64,000 bases of DNA from Paenibacillus_AA sp045062745 (GCF_045062745.1 NZ_JBJGED010000003.1:310001-374000), one strand, 5' to 3'; shown: positions 55,095 through 64,000, counted from the stretch's first letter. Notes: a model not told the origin generated them from the letters alone. Made by a program: numbers and translations.

Positions 55095-56633
55095 ATGAAT
55101 AAGAAAACGGAACTGATAAAAAAGGTAACACTCATGACGGCCGCATCAGGTTTGCTCATTGGGACTATTGCCGGCTGCAGCTCTTCCGAGGATACAAAAA
55201 GCTCATCTTCCCCATCTTCATCAACGACAGCCGCAAGTCCGACAGCTGCGCCTAAGAGACAAATAACGGTGTCTATGATGGTCCCGCAGTACACGACGGA
55301 GCCCATCAAGGCCGATAGCGCAGCTGTTAAGAAGATCGAAGAGTATACGGGCGTCAAGCTGGAGATGAACTGGGTTGTGGGAGCGGCTTACCAAGAAAAA
55401 CTCAATGCCACGATTGCCTCCGGTACGATGCCGAAGGTATTGATCGTGCTCGATAACAAGCAGGCGAATATCGTCAATGGAGCCCGTTCCGGCATGTTCT
55501 GGGAGATTGGCGGGTATATAAAGGATTATCCGAACCTGAGCAAGCTAAATCCGCAAATCTTGAACAACATATCCGTGGACGGCAAGCTGTACGCATTGCC
55601 CCGTACGCGCCCGGTCAGCCGCGAGGGAATCATGATCCGGAAAGACTGGCTCGACAATCTGGGGCTTCAGCCGCCGAAGACGACCGATGAACTTTACAAT
55701 GTCTTGCAAGCGTTTACGAATAAAGATCCGGATAAGAACGGCAAGAACGATACGTTCGGGCTGAGCGATAATGGTAATGCGTTTATCGATATGGCTGTTT
55801 TCTTCGGTGCTCCTGTCAACTGGGGTGTTCAAGGGGGCAAGATGGTCCCGGCATTCACCACGCCTCAATACTTGGAAGCGATGAAGTTCATGAAACGGCT
55901 GTACAGCGAGAAGCTGATGAACCAGGACTTCCTGATTGTGAAGGACGGCTACGTGGCCAATATTAATCAGGGCAAGGCAGGGATGGTTATTAATTCGGCT
56001 GTTGACGGCATAACCTCTGCCTTGTATGCCGATCTGAAGAAATTAAATCCTAATGCGGTGCTGGATGCAATAACTGGGGTGAAAGGACCAAATGGCGAAT
56101 TTGCCACCGGAAGCCCTGGATTCGCGGGCACGTTTATGTTTCCGAAGAGCAGCGTGAAAACGGAGCAGGATTTAAAGGATATGCTGCACTTTTTCGATAA
56201 AATGACGGATCAGCCTATGATCGATCTGACCTTGTACGGGGTTGAGGGGAACACATACACGCTCGAGAACGGGATCCCTAAGATTAATACAGACTTGTAC
56301 AACAATGAGATCAACCCCCTGAATCAGCTCATGGTCAAATTGGGGTTGTTCGGACCGAAGAAGGGCGATACCCCTCTCGAATCCAAGTGGAAACAAATTC
56401 TGGTGGAGAACGAGAAGAAGGCGGTGTTCGATCCGACGGTACCTTACATCTCGGCGACGAATGTGGAGAAGGGGGCGCAGTTGGATAAGCAAATTACAGA
56501 TGCGCGCAATAAATTCATTATCGGTGAGATCGACGAAGCCGAATGGAAGAGTCAAATTGAAAGCTGGCGTAAAAACGGCGGCGATAAGATCACGGAAGAA
56601 TTCACAGCGGAATATGCCAAGACGCATAAGTAA
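55095..56633 (+). CDS. Extracellular solute-binding lipoprotein (LplA/YtcQ type)
   Basis: A 512-residue protein. GGAGGG precedes ATG 55095; lipobox GTIAGC makes Cys28 the lipid site. A Ser/Thr/Pro linker is followed by the binding fold (ISVDGKLYALPRTRPVSREG and IMIRKDWLDNLGLQPP, about 156-200). EF-hand-like DKNGKNDTFG (about 216-225) is a calcium-loop motif shared by many LplA-type proteins. Receptor for the two preceding permeases. A cytoplasmic glycosidase gene follows after 12 bases. Confidence 0.93.
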   Translation: MNKKTELIKKVTLMTAASGLLIGTIAGCSSSEDTKSSSSPSSSTTAASPTAAPKRQITVSMMVPQYTTEPIKADSAAVKKIEEYTGVKLEMNWVVGAAYQEKLNATIASGTMPKVLIVLDNKQANIVNGARSGMFWEIGGYIKDYPNLSKLNPQILNNISVDGKLYALPRTRPVSREGIMIRKDWLDNLGLQPPKTTDELYNVLQAFTNKDPDKNGKNDTFGLSDNGNAFIDMAVFFGAPVNWGVQGGKMVPAFTTPQYLEAMKFMKRLYSEKLMNQDFLIVKDGYVANINQGKAGMVINSAVDGITSALYADLKKLNPNAVLDAITGVKGPNGEFATGSPGFAGTFMFPKSSVKTEQDLKDMLHFFDKMTDQPMIDLTLYGVEGNTYTLENGIPKINTDLYNNEINPLNQLMVKLGLFGPKKGDTPLESKWKQILVENEKKAVFDPTVPYISATNVEKGAQLDKQITDARNKFIIGEIDEAEWKSQIESWRKNGGDKITEEFTAEYAKTHK

Positions 56634-56645
56634 CGGGAGGACGAC

Positions 56646-58718
56646 ATGGGCGGTGATCTATACAAACGAACGTTTCGCCGGGGTTTATTCGACTTTCACG
56701 CAGGCGAAGCGATTCCGGAAGTGACTCTGGACGTGGAGTCGTATATAGCAGGCGCAGCTGCAGCCGGCATGCAGACGATAACGTTCATGACGAAGGATGC
56801 CTTTGGCAACAGTTACTACGACACACGGATCGGACACAAGAATGCCAAGCTGAAGGGCGATTTGCTGGCCGAGGCGTCGGCTGCCGCGAAGCGTCACGGA
56901 ATCAACCTGGTCGCCTATTACAATGTGGGGTTGAACACGCACGTTGCCCTGCAGAATCCCGACTACCGGCAGCGGACCGCGGAACAGGAACCGGTGACGG
57001 AAGCTTTCGGATTTTACGACCTTCTTTGCATGAATTCGCCTTATCGGGACTATGTGTATGGCCAACTGGAGGAAATCGCCACACATTATGAGGTTTCGGG
57101 CTTCTTCTTCGATATTTCTTATGTATGGACGAACTGCTGTTATTGCGAATACTGCCAGACTCGCTATAAGGCTCGATATGGGTATGCCATGCCGACATCA
57201 CCTCAGCCCGGTACTACTGCGATGTCGCAGTGGCAGGCATTTCGCCGGGACATCCGACAGCATTTCATGCGGGATGCGGCAATGCGGCTTAAAGCGATTA
57301 ATCCTGAGCTGCTGATTGGTTGGAATCATGCCGGAGACCCGCGATTCGGTCAGGTTGAGACTGATCGATACGCCGATTATTTCACGTCCGAGTTTCATCC
57401 GCCGCATTATGCTTATGGCAGCCTGCTAGCCCGTTGGAAGCGGTCGTTCGCCAAGCCTTTCGAGTTAATGATGCCAAGTGAGATGGGCAGCTGGGGAGAG
57501 TGGACGCTAGCGCCAACTCCGACTCTTATGACGACAGCGGCGATCGCCGTCGCGAACGGCGGGTCCATCAGCTTCGGGCATGTAGCTTATCCGTCCGGTG
57601 AGTACAAGGGCCGCATACCTGCTCCTGTCATGAGTGCCATCAGCGCCGCTAACCATTGGGTTAAGACCTTGGAGCCCTGGCTGCTAGAAGCTGAGAGCGA
57701 ACCGATGGTTGCCGTCCTATACGCCCTCGAGAACAAGCGGATGCTGGAGGATGCCGCACTCGCTCGCAGCAAAAACGAAGAACATCTTCAGGGCGTTCAT
57801 CGAATATTAACCGAGGGCCATATCCATTTCGACATTATCGACGAAACGCACCTGCTTGAGAGGCTGGAGCGTTATGAACTGCTGATCGTACCGGATCAAG
57901 CTTATTTATCCGATACCGTTCAACGACGCATCCGCGAATATGTCCAGAATGGCGGTTGTCTAGTCGCTTCCGGACGGACATCGCTTTACAAGTCGGACGG
58001 TGAACGAGATGCTGATTTCGGTCTAGCCGATCTATTCGGTGTGCAATTCCTGGATGAATCGACTTACAGTTTGACCTATCTCGATTCTATAGATGCGAGG
58101 CTTGCGGAGAATGTGCCGGACATGCCGATCCTACTCAAGCAGGCAGATCAGCGGTCGCTGCGGGTTGTGCCTACATCGTCGGAAGTCCTGTGCTCCCTGA
58201 CGGAGCCTGCTCTGGAAACGACGGTTAATCGGCACGTATACCACCAGCATGCCCATCCGGCGAGACGCACGCCCGACCCGGCAATTACATTTCATACCCC
58301 GGGCAAAGGGAAATGCATGTATATTGCCGGGCCAATTGAGGCTGCTTACTGGAGCTCCGGCTCGCCTTGGTTGCGAAACATTTACTTGAATGGCATAAGG
58401 AAGCTTTATCCGAATCCTAAGGTTGAAGTGAAGGCGCCGCTCAGCGTGGAGGTCAATGTTATGCGGCAGCGTGAGCCGTCCCGCCTCATCGTGCATCTTA
58501 TCAATGTCCGGGAAGACAAGGCGGCGGGCTCTAAGTCGTTTATTGAGGATGTTGCGGCAATCACCAATATCCGAGTGTCGCTTGGTGTTCAAGCGACTCG
58601 CGTTCTGCTGCAGCCGGAAGGCGTCGAGCTCGATTTCACATGCGAGCAAGACCGGATCAGCTTCCTAGTCCCCCGTTTGGAGATTCACACGGCGGTTGTT
58701 GTTGAAGGAGTAGACTGA
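56646..58718 (+). CDS. Cytoplasmic GHL6-type glycoside hydrolase with beta-galactosidase trimerisation-like domain
   Basis: A 690-residue protein without signal peptide. Residues ~30-335 form a TIM barrel of the hypothetical-glycosyl-hydrolase-6 type: MQTITFMTKDAFGNSYYDT, LVAYYNVGLN, then FFFDISYVWTNCCYCEYCQT (about 150-170), whose cysteine cluster is characteristic, and LIGWNHAGDPRF. Residues ~355-470 match the GH42 trimerisation fold (LLIVPDQAYLSDTVQRRIREYV, NGGCLVASG). A C-terminal sandwich follows. The likely acid is one of the Asp or Glu in FFFD or MPSEMGSWGEW. Sits inside a transporter operon, so it probably hydrolyses the imported oligosaccharide. Family function has not been established. 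Confidence 0.8.
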   Translation: MGGDLYKRTFRRGLFDFHAGEAIPEVTLDVESYIAGAAAAGMQTITFMTKDAFGNSYYDTRIGHKNAKLKGDLLAEASAAAKRHGINLVAYYNVGLNTHVALQNPDYRQRTAEQEPVTEAFGFYDLLCMNSPYRDYVYGQLEEIATHYEVSGFFFDISYVWTNCCYCEYCQTRYKARYGYAMPTSPQPGTTAMSQWQAFRRDIRQHFMRDAAMRLKAINPELLIGWNHAGDPRFGQVETDRYADYFTSEFHPPHYAYGSLLARWKRSFAKPFELMMPSEMGSWGEWTLAPTPTLMTTAAIAVANGGSISFGHVAYPSGEYKGRIPAPVMSAISAANHWVKTLEPWLLEAESEPMVAVLYALENKRMLEDAALARSKNEEHLQGVHRILTEGHIHFDIIDETHLLERLERYELLIVPDQAYLSDTVQRRIREYVQNGGCLVASGRTSLYKSDGERDADFGLADLFGVQFLDESTYSLTYLDSIDARLAENVPDMPILLKQADQRSLRVVPTSSEVLCSLTEPALETTVNRHVYHQHAHPARRTPDPAITFHTPGKGKCMYIAGPIEAAYWSSGSPWLRNIYLNGIRKLYPNPKVEVKAPLSVEVNVMRQREPSRLIVHLINVREDKAAGSKSFIEDVAAITNIRVSLGVQATRVLLQPEGVELDFTCEQDRISFLVPRLEIHTAVVVEGVD

Positions 58719-58813
58719 CTGTCTTCATAGAGGGGAATCCAGTCTCGCTCCCGAATACGTGAACATAGTAAATCTGTATCGCATGATTCCACGGAGCGAG
58801 ATGAGGTGGCAGC

Positions 58814-61072
58814 ATGAAATGGAGGTCTCCCCGATTTTTGTTTCGGTTAATGGTGATCAGTATCCTTGTGGGGACAATTCCGGTACTGGCATTAGGCAGC
58901 TTTGCGTACTACTTTTTCTCCAGCAAAATTCAGCGGCAGGTCGATCAACATAATGTGCAACTGTTGACCGAAACGGAATTGCGCTTAGAGCAGCTCTTCA
59001 TGACAATCGATTTCTATGTAACGCAGCTGGCGAATTCCCCCCTGCTGCAGGACGCTGCCGTCTGGGATCCGTCGAATCGGAAACTTCATTTGTCGTTTCA
59101 AGATTTATCCGTGCAGCTGTCGCGATTACAAAGCTTTGAGATGGGGATTAGCGATGTTTTCTACGTCAATTACGTGAACAAATGGGTGATCGACAATCGA
59201 GGAGTGACCTTGCTGACAGAACGCCCGGACCTTGAGCTTCTGACAAGCTATGCATCCGGCAATCGGTCTTCCTCTTGGAAAAACGAGGGGACGAACGGAG
59301 GCAGCTCGGTCCTGCTGATTAAGAAGACGCCGCTCACCTCCCTCTCCCCCTCAGGTGTTATTGGGATAAGGATCCCCCATTACGAACTGGAGAAGCGGAT
59401 TAAACCCGCTGGAGAAAGCGATGTGCAGCTTATTGCCAATGACAGCTTCGACGTGCTGGCGAAGACGGAGGGAACGCTGGCGATTGGTGAACGGTTCAGC
59501 GATGCGTTCGCGGCACGGGTGACCGAGGCACTGGAGCACACGACTAGCGCCGTTATCCGCTATGATGAGCAATATTTCACCGTTGTGAAAAAGTCGAGCT
59601 ACAACGGCTGGTATTACTTCTCCTTCTACTCGAATGCCGAGATTACGAAGGATTCCCGTACGATTCGCTGGATCACGCTTCTTGCCTGCATCGGTGTGTT
59701 GCTCTTAACGCTCTTGGCCGCTACGTTAATGAATCGTCGTGTATATATGCCGATTCGGCGGCTCTATGAGGCTGCGGGCGGACTGTCCGCAGTTGGAGCG
59801 GGAAAACGGCCCGACGAATTTCAATTAATAGGCACCCGCATCGAATCGCTGATCTCCGAACAGGACAGTATGCATGATCAAATTAAAGGGCAAGCTCTGC
59901 AGCTGCGGGAATTGTTTCTGTTCAAGCTGCTGTTCGGTGAAGTTCATCCATCGGAGGCCGAGCAAAAGGCGCGGTTCTATCAATTGGATGTCAGGTGGAC
60001 CAGGTTAAGGGTCATGGCGGTCCAGTTCAGCGACTGGAAGCAATCGAAGTACGCGGAGCTGGAGTGGGAGCGGCTCATGTTCGCTTTGCGCAATATGATG
60101 TGCGATCTCTTCCCAGAGGAATGCAGGCTTGAACCGATTATTATCGGTCAGTATCAAATCATGATTATCGGTGCGGATCAAGAGGATGAGCACGATTTCC
60201 GTCAATCCATGATCGTATTCACCGATAGGTTGAATCAATTGGTACGGATGAATCTGGGCTTGACAACTGCGATCGGGATAAGCAAGTCCTATGAGCATTT
60301 GTCGAATGTGCATCGAGCTTTTAGGGAAGCGTGCGAATCTTTGAAGCATCGCAGCATAACGGTGGATCAGCCTCTTATCTTCTTCGAGGATCAGTTCCCC
60401 GGCAAGAACGTGAATGTCAAGTATCCGACCTCCCTGGAGAAGCAGCTGTTCCAAGCCGTGAACGAATTGGATTTCTCGGCGGCACAAGCTTCGCTCCGCG
60501 GAATCACCGAATGGCTTCTCGCCGAGAATGTCAACTACCGAGAACTGCAGGTGCATTTGGTCCGCATTCTGATCGGCCTCGTCGGGGATTCCCCAGAGGA
60601 ACCGCTCCGCGGGTTGATGCAAGGCAACAAAACGGTGTTCGAGCAATTGTTCGAACTGGATGCGATCGACGAAATCGAAGCTTGGTTCGAGGAGCGGGTA
60701 TTGAGGCCGCTTGTACGCTGGCGGGAGGAGCAATCTCAGCTGCAGTATCAGATCATCACAGAAAAGATGCTCAAGCTCGTCCATGAACGCTTCGATACCG
60801 ATTTAACGCTGGAAAAATGCGCGGAGCAGCTGAATTTTCATCCCGATTACTTGCGCCGGGTATTCCGCCGGGGAGTTGGGGTAAATTTCAGCGATTATAT
60901 TGCGGAATATCGCCTGAGCATCTCTAAGGAGCTGCTGAAAAATACGGACATGACGATCACCGAGATCGCTCAGAAAATGAACTATCAAAATTCCCAGAAC
61001 TTTATCCGCTATTTTAAGAAAACGGTAGGCATCACGCCTGGCCAGTTCCGAGAACGCTTGAATCAGTCTTGA
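58814..61072 (+). CDS. Membrane-bound AraC-family sensor-regulator
   Basis: A 752-residue protein. TM1 at ~10-33, extracellular sensor with ISDVFYVNYVNKWVIDN, TM2 at ~280-303 followed by a HAMP-like stretch (NRRVYMPIRRLYEAAGG), a helical middle and two helix-turn-helix motifs at ~655-752 (TLEKCAEQLNFHPDYLRRVF; TITEIAQKMNYQNSQNFIRY). Starts at ATG 58814 with GAGGTGG upstream. Presumed activator of the preceding permease, binding-protein and glycosidase genes; followed by an oxidoreductase gene. Confidence 0.92.
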   Translation: MKWRSPRFLFRLMVISILVGTIPVLALGSFAYYFFSSKIQRQVDQHNVQLLTETELRLEQLFMTIDFYVTQLANSPLLQDAAVWDPSNRKLHLSFQDLSVQLSRLQSFEMGISDVFYVNYVNKWVIDNRGVTLLTERPDLELLTSYASGNRSSSWKNEGTNGGSSVLLIKKTPLTSLSPSGVIGIRIPHYELEKRIKPAGESDVQLIANDSFDVLAKTEGTLAIGERFSDAFAARVTEALEHTTSAVIRYDEQYFTVVKKSSYNGWYYFSFYSNAEITKDSRTIRWITLLACIGVLLLTLLAATLMNRRVYMPIRRLYEAAGGLSAVGAGKRPDEFQLIGTRIESLISEQDSMHDQIKGQALQLRELFLFKLLFGEVHPSEAEQKARFYQLDVRWTRLRVMAVQFSDWKQSKYAELEWERLMFALRNMMCDLFPEECRLEPIIIGQYQIMIIGADQEDEHDFRQSMIVFTDRLNQLVRMNLGLTTAIGISKSYEHLSNVHRAFREACESLKHRSITVDQPLIFFEDQFPGKNVNVKYPTSLEKQLFQAVNELDFSAAQASLRGITEWLLAENVNYRELQVHLVRILIGLVGDSPEEPLRGLMQGNKTVFEQLFELDAIDEIEAWFEERVLRPLVRWREEQSQLQYQIITEKMLKLVHERFDTDLTLEKCAEQLNFHPDYLRRVFRRGVGVNFSDYIAEYRLSISKELLKNTDMTITEIAQKMNYQNSQNFIRYFKKTVGITPGQFRERLNQS

Positions 61073-61148
61073 ACTAATGTTTTCAAACAATGGAAAAGGT
61101 GAATCTTATGTCGAACGCAGTTCACACTCTGCAAGGAGGAAAAGGGGG

Positions 61149-62378
61149 ATGAAAAAATACGTCTTAGTGGGCGCCGGCCACAGAGCCTTCAACATGTTTG
61201 CCAAGTCGTTTAAAACGGAGTTGAGAGAGATTGCGAGATTGGCAGGCATTTTCGACACCAATCTCGTTCGGGCCCAGGCCATGAGCAAAGCATGCGGCAA
61301 TGTCGACGTTTACGTCGATTTTGATGCCATGATCCGGGAGGCGAAGCCGGATGCCGTCATCGTTACTACTCCGGACAGCCTCCACCACCATTACATTATT
61401 CGCGCTTTGGAAGCCGGATGCGACGCCATATCGGAAAAACCGATGACGACGGACAGTGAGAAATGCCAAGCGATACTCGATGCTGAAAGGCGTACGGGGC
61501 GCCAAGTTATCGTTACCTTCAACGTCCGGTTCCTCCCCCATACAGCCCGGATCAAGGAGCTAATTCGTGAAGGGAGCATTGGCGACATCTTAAGCATTCA
61601 TCTGGAATGGTCCTTGGATCAGTCGCATGGGGCTGATTATTTCCGGCGTTGGCATCGGAACATGAAGAATAGTGGAGGGCTGCTAGTGCACAAATCGACA
61701 CATCACTTTGATCTGGTCAATTGGTGGCTAGCCGATGAGCCCGAGTCCGTCTTTGCCCATGGATCCACACGCTTTTACGGGCCAACCCGGCAGAAGCGCG
61801 GGGACCGCTGCTCGACCTGTGATCATAAATCGTCTTGCGAATTTTATTTTGATATGCGGGATGGCGCCATGGGCCATTTCTACAAGGAATTTTACTTGGA
61901 AGCGGAGCATGTTGACGGCTATTTCCGGGATCGTTGCGTATTCAGCGACGATATCGACATCTACGATACGCTGTCACTAACCGTTAGGTATATGCGGGGG
62001 GCTTTGCTGTCCTATTCGTTAAAAGCCTATAGTCCCTATGAAGGCTGGAAGGTTACGCTTACCGGTACGGAAGGGAGAATTGAAGCGGATGGCTTCTATA
62101 GCGGTCCGGACCACGATGCTCGGCATCAATCTATCCATGTGTATAACCGGGAAGGTGAGCGTACCGTCATTCAGATCGAAAAATCCAGCGGCAGTCATGG
62201 CGGCAGTGATGCTCTGTTGCGAAGCATGATTTTCAGAACGAATGTACCGGACCCGCTTGAGCAGCAAGCCGGTTCCCGGGCAGGAGCTATGTCGCTTCTG
62301 ATCGGTGCTGCCGCCAATATTTCTATTAAGGAAAACCGTCCAGTCACGATTAAGGAATTGTTAGGCGAGTTTTACTGA
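61149..62378 (+). CDS. Gfo/Idh/MocA family oxidoreductase with Cys cluster
   Basis: A 409-residue protein. The start is ATG 61149 with AAGGAGG nine bases upstream; the frame is open to 61077 but has no homology there. KYVLVGAGHRAFNMF (residues 3-17) opens the Rossmann fold and SEKPMTTD (about 96-103) is the active-site segment. RCSTCDHKSSC (about 222-232) echoes the 26459 protein. Longer than the usual 330-380, with an extended C-terminal domain. Last gene of the transporter/glycosidase operon; likely oxidises the released sugar. Confidence 0.9.
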   Translation: MKKYVLVGAGHRAFNMFAKSFKTELREIARLAGIFDTNLVRAQAMSKACGNVDVYVDFDAMIREAKPDAVIVTTPDSLHHHYIIRALEAGCDAISEKPMTTDSEKCQAILDAERRTGRQVIVTFNVRFLPHTARIKELIREGSIGDILSIHLEWSLDQSHGADYFRRWHRNMKNSGGLLVHKSTHHFDLVNWWLADEPESVFAHGSTRFYGPTRQKRGDRCSTCDHKSSCEFYFDMRDGAMGHFYKEFYLEAEHVDGYFRDRCVFSDDIDIYDTLSLTVRYMRGALLSYSLKAYSPYEGWKVTLTGTEGRIEADGFYSGPDHDARHQSIHVYNREGERTVIQIEKSSGSHGGSDALLRSMIFRTNVPDPLEQQAGSRAGAMSLLIGAAANISIKENRPVTIKELLGEFY

Positions 62379-62384
62379 TTCACC

Positions 62385-62537
62385 GTGAATGATCGACGTG
62401 ATCCGGACGTACACGCTCTACGCGATCCGGACCGCGCAGAGGCGGTCATGCGGGAACATATTCACCGGTCCTACCGGGAGTTCGCCGATATTGGCTCCCA
62501 CGATAAGTCGGAGCTGGCGCGGAACGGGTGGATCTAG
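62385..62537 (+). pseudogene. GntR-family (FCD domain) regulator C-terminal remnant
   Basis: Fifty codons read to a stop at 62535, including DPDRAEAVMREHIHRSYREF, the last helix of FadR/FCD-type GntR regulators, where the histidine is a metal ligand. The DNA-binding half is gone. A terminator-like hairpin follows at 62558. In the 370-base gap 62379-62748 I see this remnant, that hairpin and the operator-like region before RidA. Confidence 0.55.
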
Positions 62538-62557
62538 AGGGGAAGATGGCGATGACG

Positions 62558-62609
62558 AAAAAGCTGTTTGCCGTAGTGCATCTGCTAGCTGCGTGGCGAA
62601 CAGTTTTTT
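62558..62609 (+). terminator. Terminator of the lost GntR-type gene
   Basis: AAAAAGCTGTTTGCC-like left arm (62558-62572) pairs with the right arm at 62595-62608 through three G-T pairs and ends in T6. Confidence 0.6.
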
Positions 62610-62649
62610 CTATTTCGCGATTATGTGCTTTACAAGGGTAAAGCTTAAT

Positions 62650-62721
62650 ATTCATGAAAAAATAGATTGTATATAATTATGATAAATTATATATTAAATT
62701 TGAGCAATCCGACGTGTCGGA
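62650..62721 (+). promoter_or_regulatory. AT-rich promoter region with TCCGAC-GT-GTCGGA palindrome
   Basis: The stretch 62664-62700 is almost all A/T and could hold the -10/-35 elements of the RidA/SDR pair. A perfect 14-bp palindrome (62708-62721) lies 27 bases before ATG 62749, a position suited to a repressor site. Confidence 0.5.
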
Positions 62722-62748
62722 CTCCATATTCTATCACGAGGTGAACCC

Positions 62749-63159
62749 ATGTCCGTTGCTATTCATACCCGGCATGCGCCGGAATTTCCTTTGCCATTCT
62801 CCCAAGCGCTGGTGGCGGGAGACTTCGTTTATATTTCCGGGCAGGTGGGCGTCGATCCCGCAACCCGGCAAGTCATCGGCGATACGATCGAGGAACAGAC
62901 GACCCAGACGCTGCGGAACATCGAGACGATTCTCCACACCGCCGGCTTGACGCTCGACCATATCGTGAAGATCCAATCTTACCTGGCTCGGCCAGAAGAT
63001 GTGCCAGGGTACAATGAAGCTTACAGGCGTCTGTTGAAGGAGCCGTTTCCCGCCCGTACTACCATTACATGCGGCATCGGGAGCTACCTGATCGAGATCG
63101 ACGCCATTGCCTACGCGCCGGCGGTCAGGACTGAAGCTCCGGCCAGGAGCGAAGCATGA
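62749..63159 (+). CDS. RidA/YjgF family protein
   Basis: A 136-residue protein. FPLPFSQALVAGDFVYISGQ (about residues 10-29), VDPATRQVIG, QTLRNIETIL and the conserved arginine in PARTTITCGI (about 103-112) identify the RidA fold. These proteins are enamine/imine deaminases that clear 2-aminoacrylate-like intermediates, or their relatives. GAGGTG precedes ATG 62749. Overlaps the SDR gene by four bases (ATGA), so the two act together, perhaps in breakdown of a keto or imino sugar acid. Confidence 0.9.
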   Translation: MSVAIHTRHAPEFPLPFSQALVAGDFVYISGQVGVDPATRQVIGDTIEEQTTQTLRNIETILHTAGLTLDHIVKIQSYLARPEDVPGYNEAYRRLLKEPFPARTTITCGIGSYLIEIDAIAYAPAVRTEAPARSEA

Positions 63160-63932
63160 CGCGCCTCGCCGGCAAGGTCTCCCTGATCACTGGGGCCGCC
63201 TCCGGGATCGGCCGTAGCTCCGCAATCCTGTTCGCGAGCGAAGGGGCCATCGTCATCGTCAACGATCTCGAGACAGAGAAGGGGAACGAGACGGTCCGGG
63301 ACATTCGCGAAGCTGGCGGGCAAGCCGTCTTCATCCAGGGGGACGTCACGAATCCTGCGGATATGTCCCGCCTCGCCGAGGAAGCCGTCGCTCAATTCGG
63401 CCGTATCGACGTGCTGTTCAACAATGCGGGCATCAGCGGCGTAGGTGCGCTGCACGAGCTTGAGCCGGACACTTGGGACCGGATTACGGCGGTGAATATC
63501 AAGGGCGTCTATCTGCCAAGCAAATATGTGCTGCCGCACATGATGCGCGCGCGAAAAGGCTCCGTTATCAACATGTCCTCGTGCGTCGCCGAGATCGGGC
63601 TGGCCCGCCGGGCATCCTATGCCGCGACGAAGGGAGCTGTCCTGGCCTTGTCCAAATCGATGCAGGTCGATTACGCGCCCTACAACATCCGGGTGAACGC
63701 CTTGCTGCCGGGGACGATCCTGACACCGTTCGTGGAGCGCTACTTGAAGTCCTCATACGAGGACCATGAGGCGGCGGTCGCCTCCCTGATGTCCCGCCAG
63801 CTCGGCGGAGAGCTGGGAAGGCCGGAGGACGTTGCTCTTGCCGCGCTGTTCCTGGCTTCGGACGACAGCAAGTTCATGATGGGCTCGCCGCTCTACATCG
63901 ACGGTGGGGTCGTGTTCGGCAAAAATGCATAA
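63156..63932 (+). CDS. Short-chain dehydrogenase/reductase (SDR)
   Basis: A 258-residue classical SDR. LITGAASGIGRSSA (about residues 10-23) is the cofactor site, NNAGISG (about 89-95) the NNAG motif, a serine in MSSCVAEIG, and YAATK (about 156-160) the catalytic Tyr-Lys. C-terminal YIDGGVVFGK. Translation is coupled to RidA. The next 68 bases to the window edge contain no gene I can support. Confidence 0.93.
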   Translation: MTRLAGKVSLITGAASGIGRSSAILFASEGAIVIVNDLETEKGNETVRDIREAGGQAVFIQGDVTNPADMSRLAEEAVAQFGRIDVLFNNAGISGVGALHELEPDTWDRITAVNIKGVYLPSKYVLPHMMRARKGSVINMSSCVAEIGLARRASYAATKGAVLALSKSMQVDYAPYNIRVNALLPGTILTPFVERYLKSSYEDHEAAVASLMSRQLGGELGRPEDVALAALFLASDDSKFMMGSPLYIDGGVVFGKNA

Positions 63933-64000
63933 AGCATTCCAGACCCAATGAAAATGAGCGGGTCGAAATGGAGCGGTAAAACTGCGGGCCGGGTTCGATC

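Overview
The window is chromosomal DNA of a Gram-positive, Paenibacillaceae-type bacterium (Paenibacillus, Cohnella and relatives). The evidence is strong AGGAGG ribosome binding sites, frequent TTG and GTG starts, several lipoprotein signal peptides, LplB/LplC-type sugar permeases without their own ATPase, and four membrane-bound AraC regulators with an extracellular sensor, a combination typical of that family. Gene content is almost entirely carbohydrate sensing, import and breakdown. No rRNA, tRNA, CRISPR array or intact transposase was seen.

Layout. 1-1678: 3' part of a BceB-like permease. 1.9-3.7 kb: an AT-rich VOC protein, then a PadR regulator with a HAAS-domain membrane protein on the minus strand. 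3.8-4.6 kb: a graveyard holding a GNAT fragment fused to the 5' half of a group II intron that sits directly behind a terminator hairpin. 4.7-13.4 kb: two overlapping FAD oxidoreductases, then a binding protein, LplB, LplC and an AraC sensor-regulator. 13.5-25.2 kb: three large exported polysaccharide-active proteins (a heparinase II/III-like lyase, a CBM9/X2 protein and a beta-helix/FnIII/golvesin protein) with a foldase-like lipoprotein between them. 25.4-30.7 kb: a cupin-AraC regulator divergent from a four-enzyme operon (Gfo/Idh/MocA, SDR, M20 hydrolase, Zn alcohol dehydrogenase).

31.1-43.2 kb is a duplicated sensor/importer block: AraC, binding protein, LplB, LplC, a second AraC, two more binding proteins and a Gfo/Idh/MocA enzyme. 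Two copies of a conserved ~135-bp leader lie downstream of the two AraC genes. 43.2-47 kb looks recently acquired: a Tat-exported beta-helix protein with a phage tail-fibre-like segment, a propeller-like glycosidase candidate and a Gfo/Idh/MocA fragment. 47.1-49.8 kb: a minus-strand GH20-like protein. 49.9-50.6 kb: fragments, including a collapsed duplicate of a transporter cassette. 50.7-62.4 kb: a secreted DUF4838 protein, then LplB, LplC, binding protein, a cytoplasmic GHL6 glycosidase, AraC and Gfo/Idh/MocA. 62.4-63.9 kb: a GntR/FCD remnant, then a RidA/SDR pair.

Working model (inference): exported lyases and binding modules cut an acidic or N-acylated polysaccharide. Lipoprotein-dependent importers, energised by an ATPase encoded elsewhere, bring in the oligosaccharides. 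Cytoplasmic glycosidases and NAD-dependent oxidoreductases finish the breakdown, and each module is switched by its own AraC protein. The substrates cannot be named from sequence alone.
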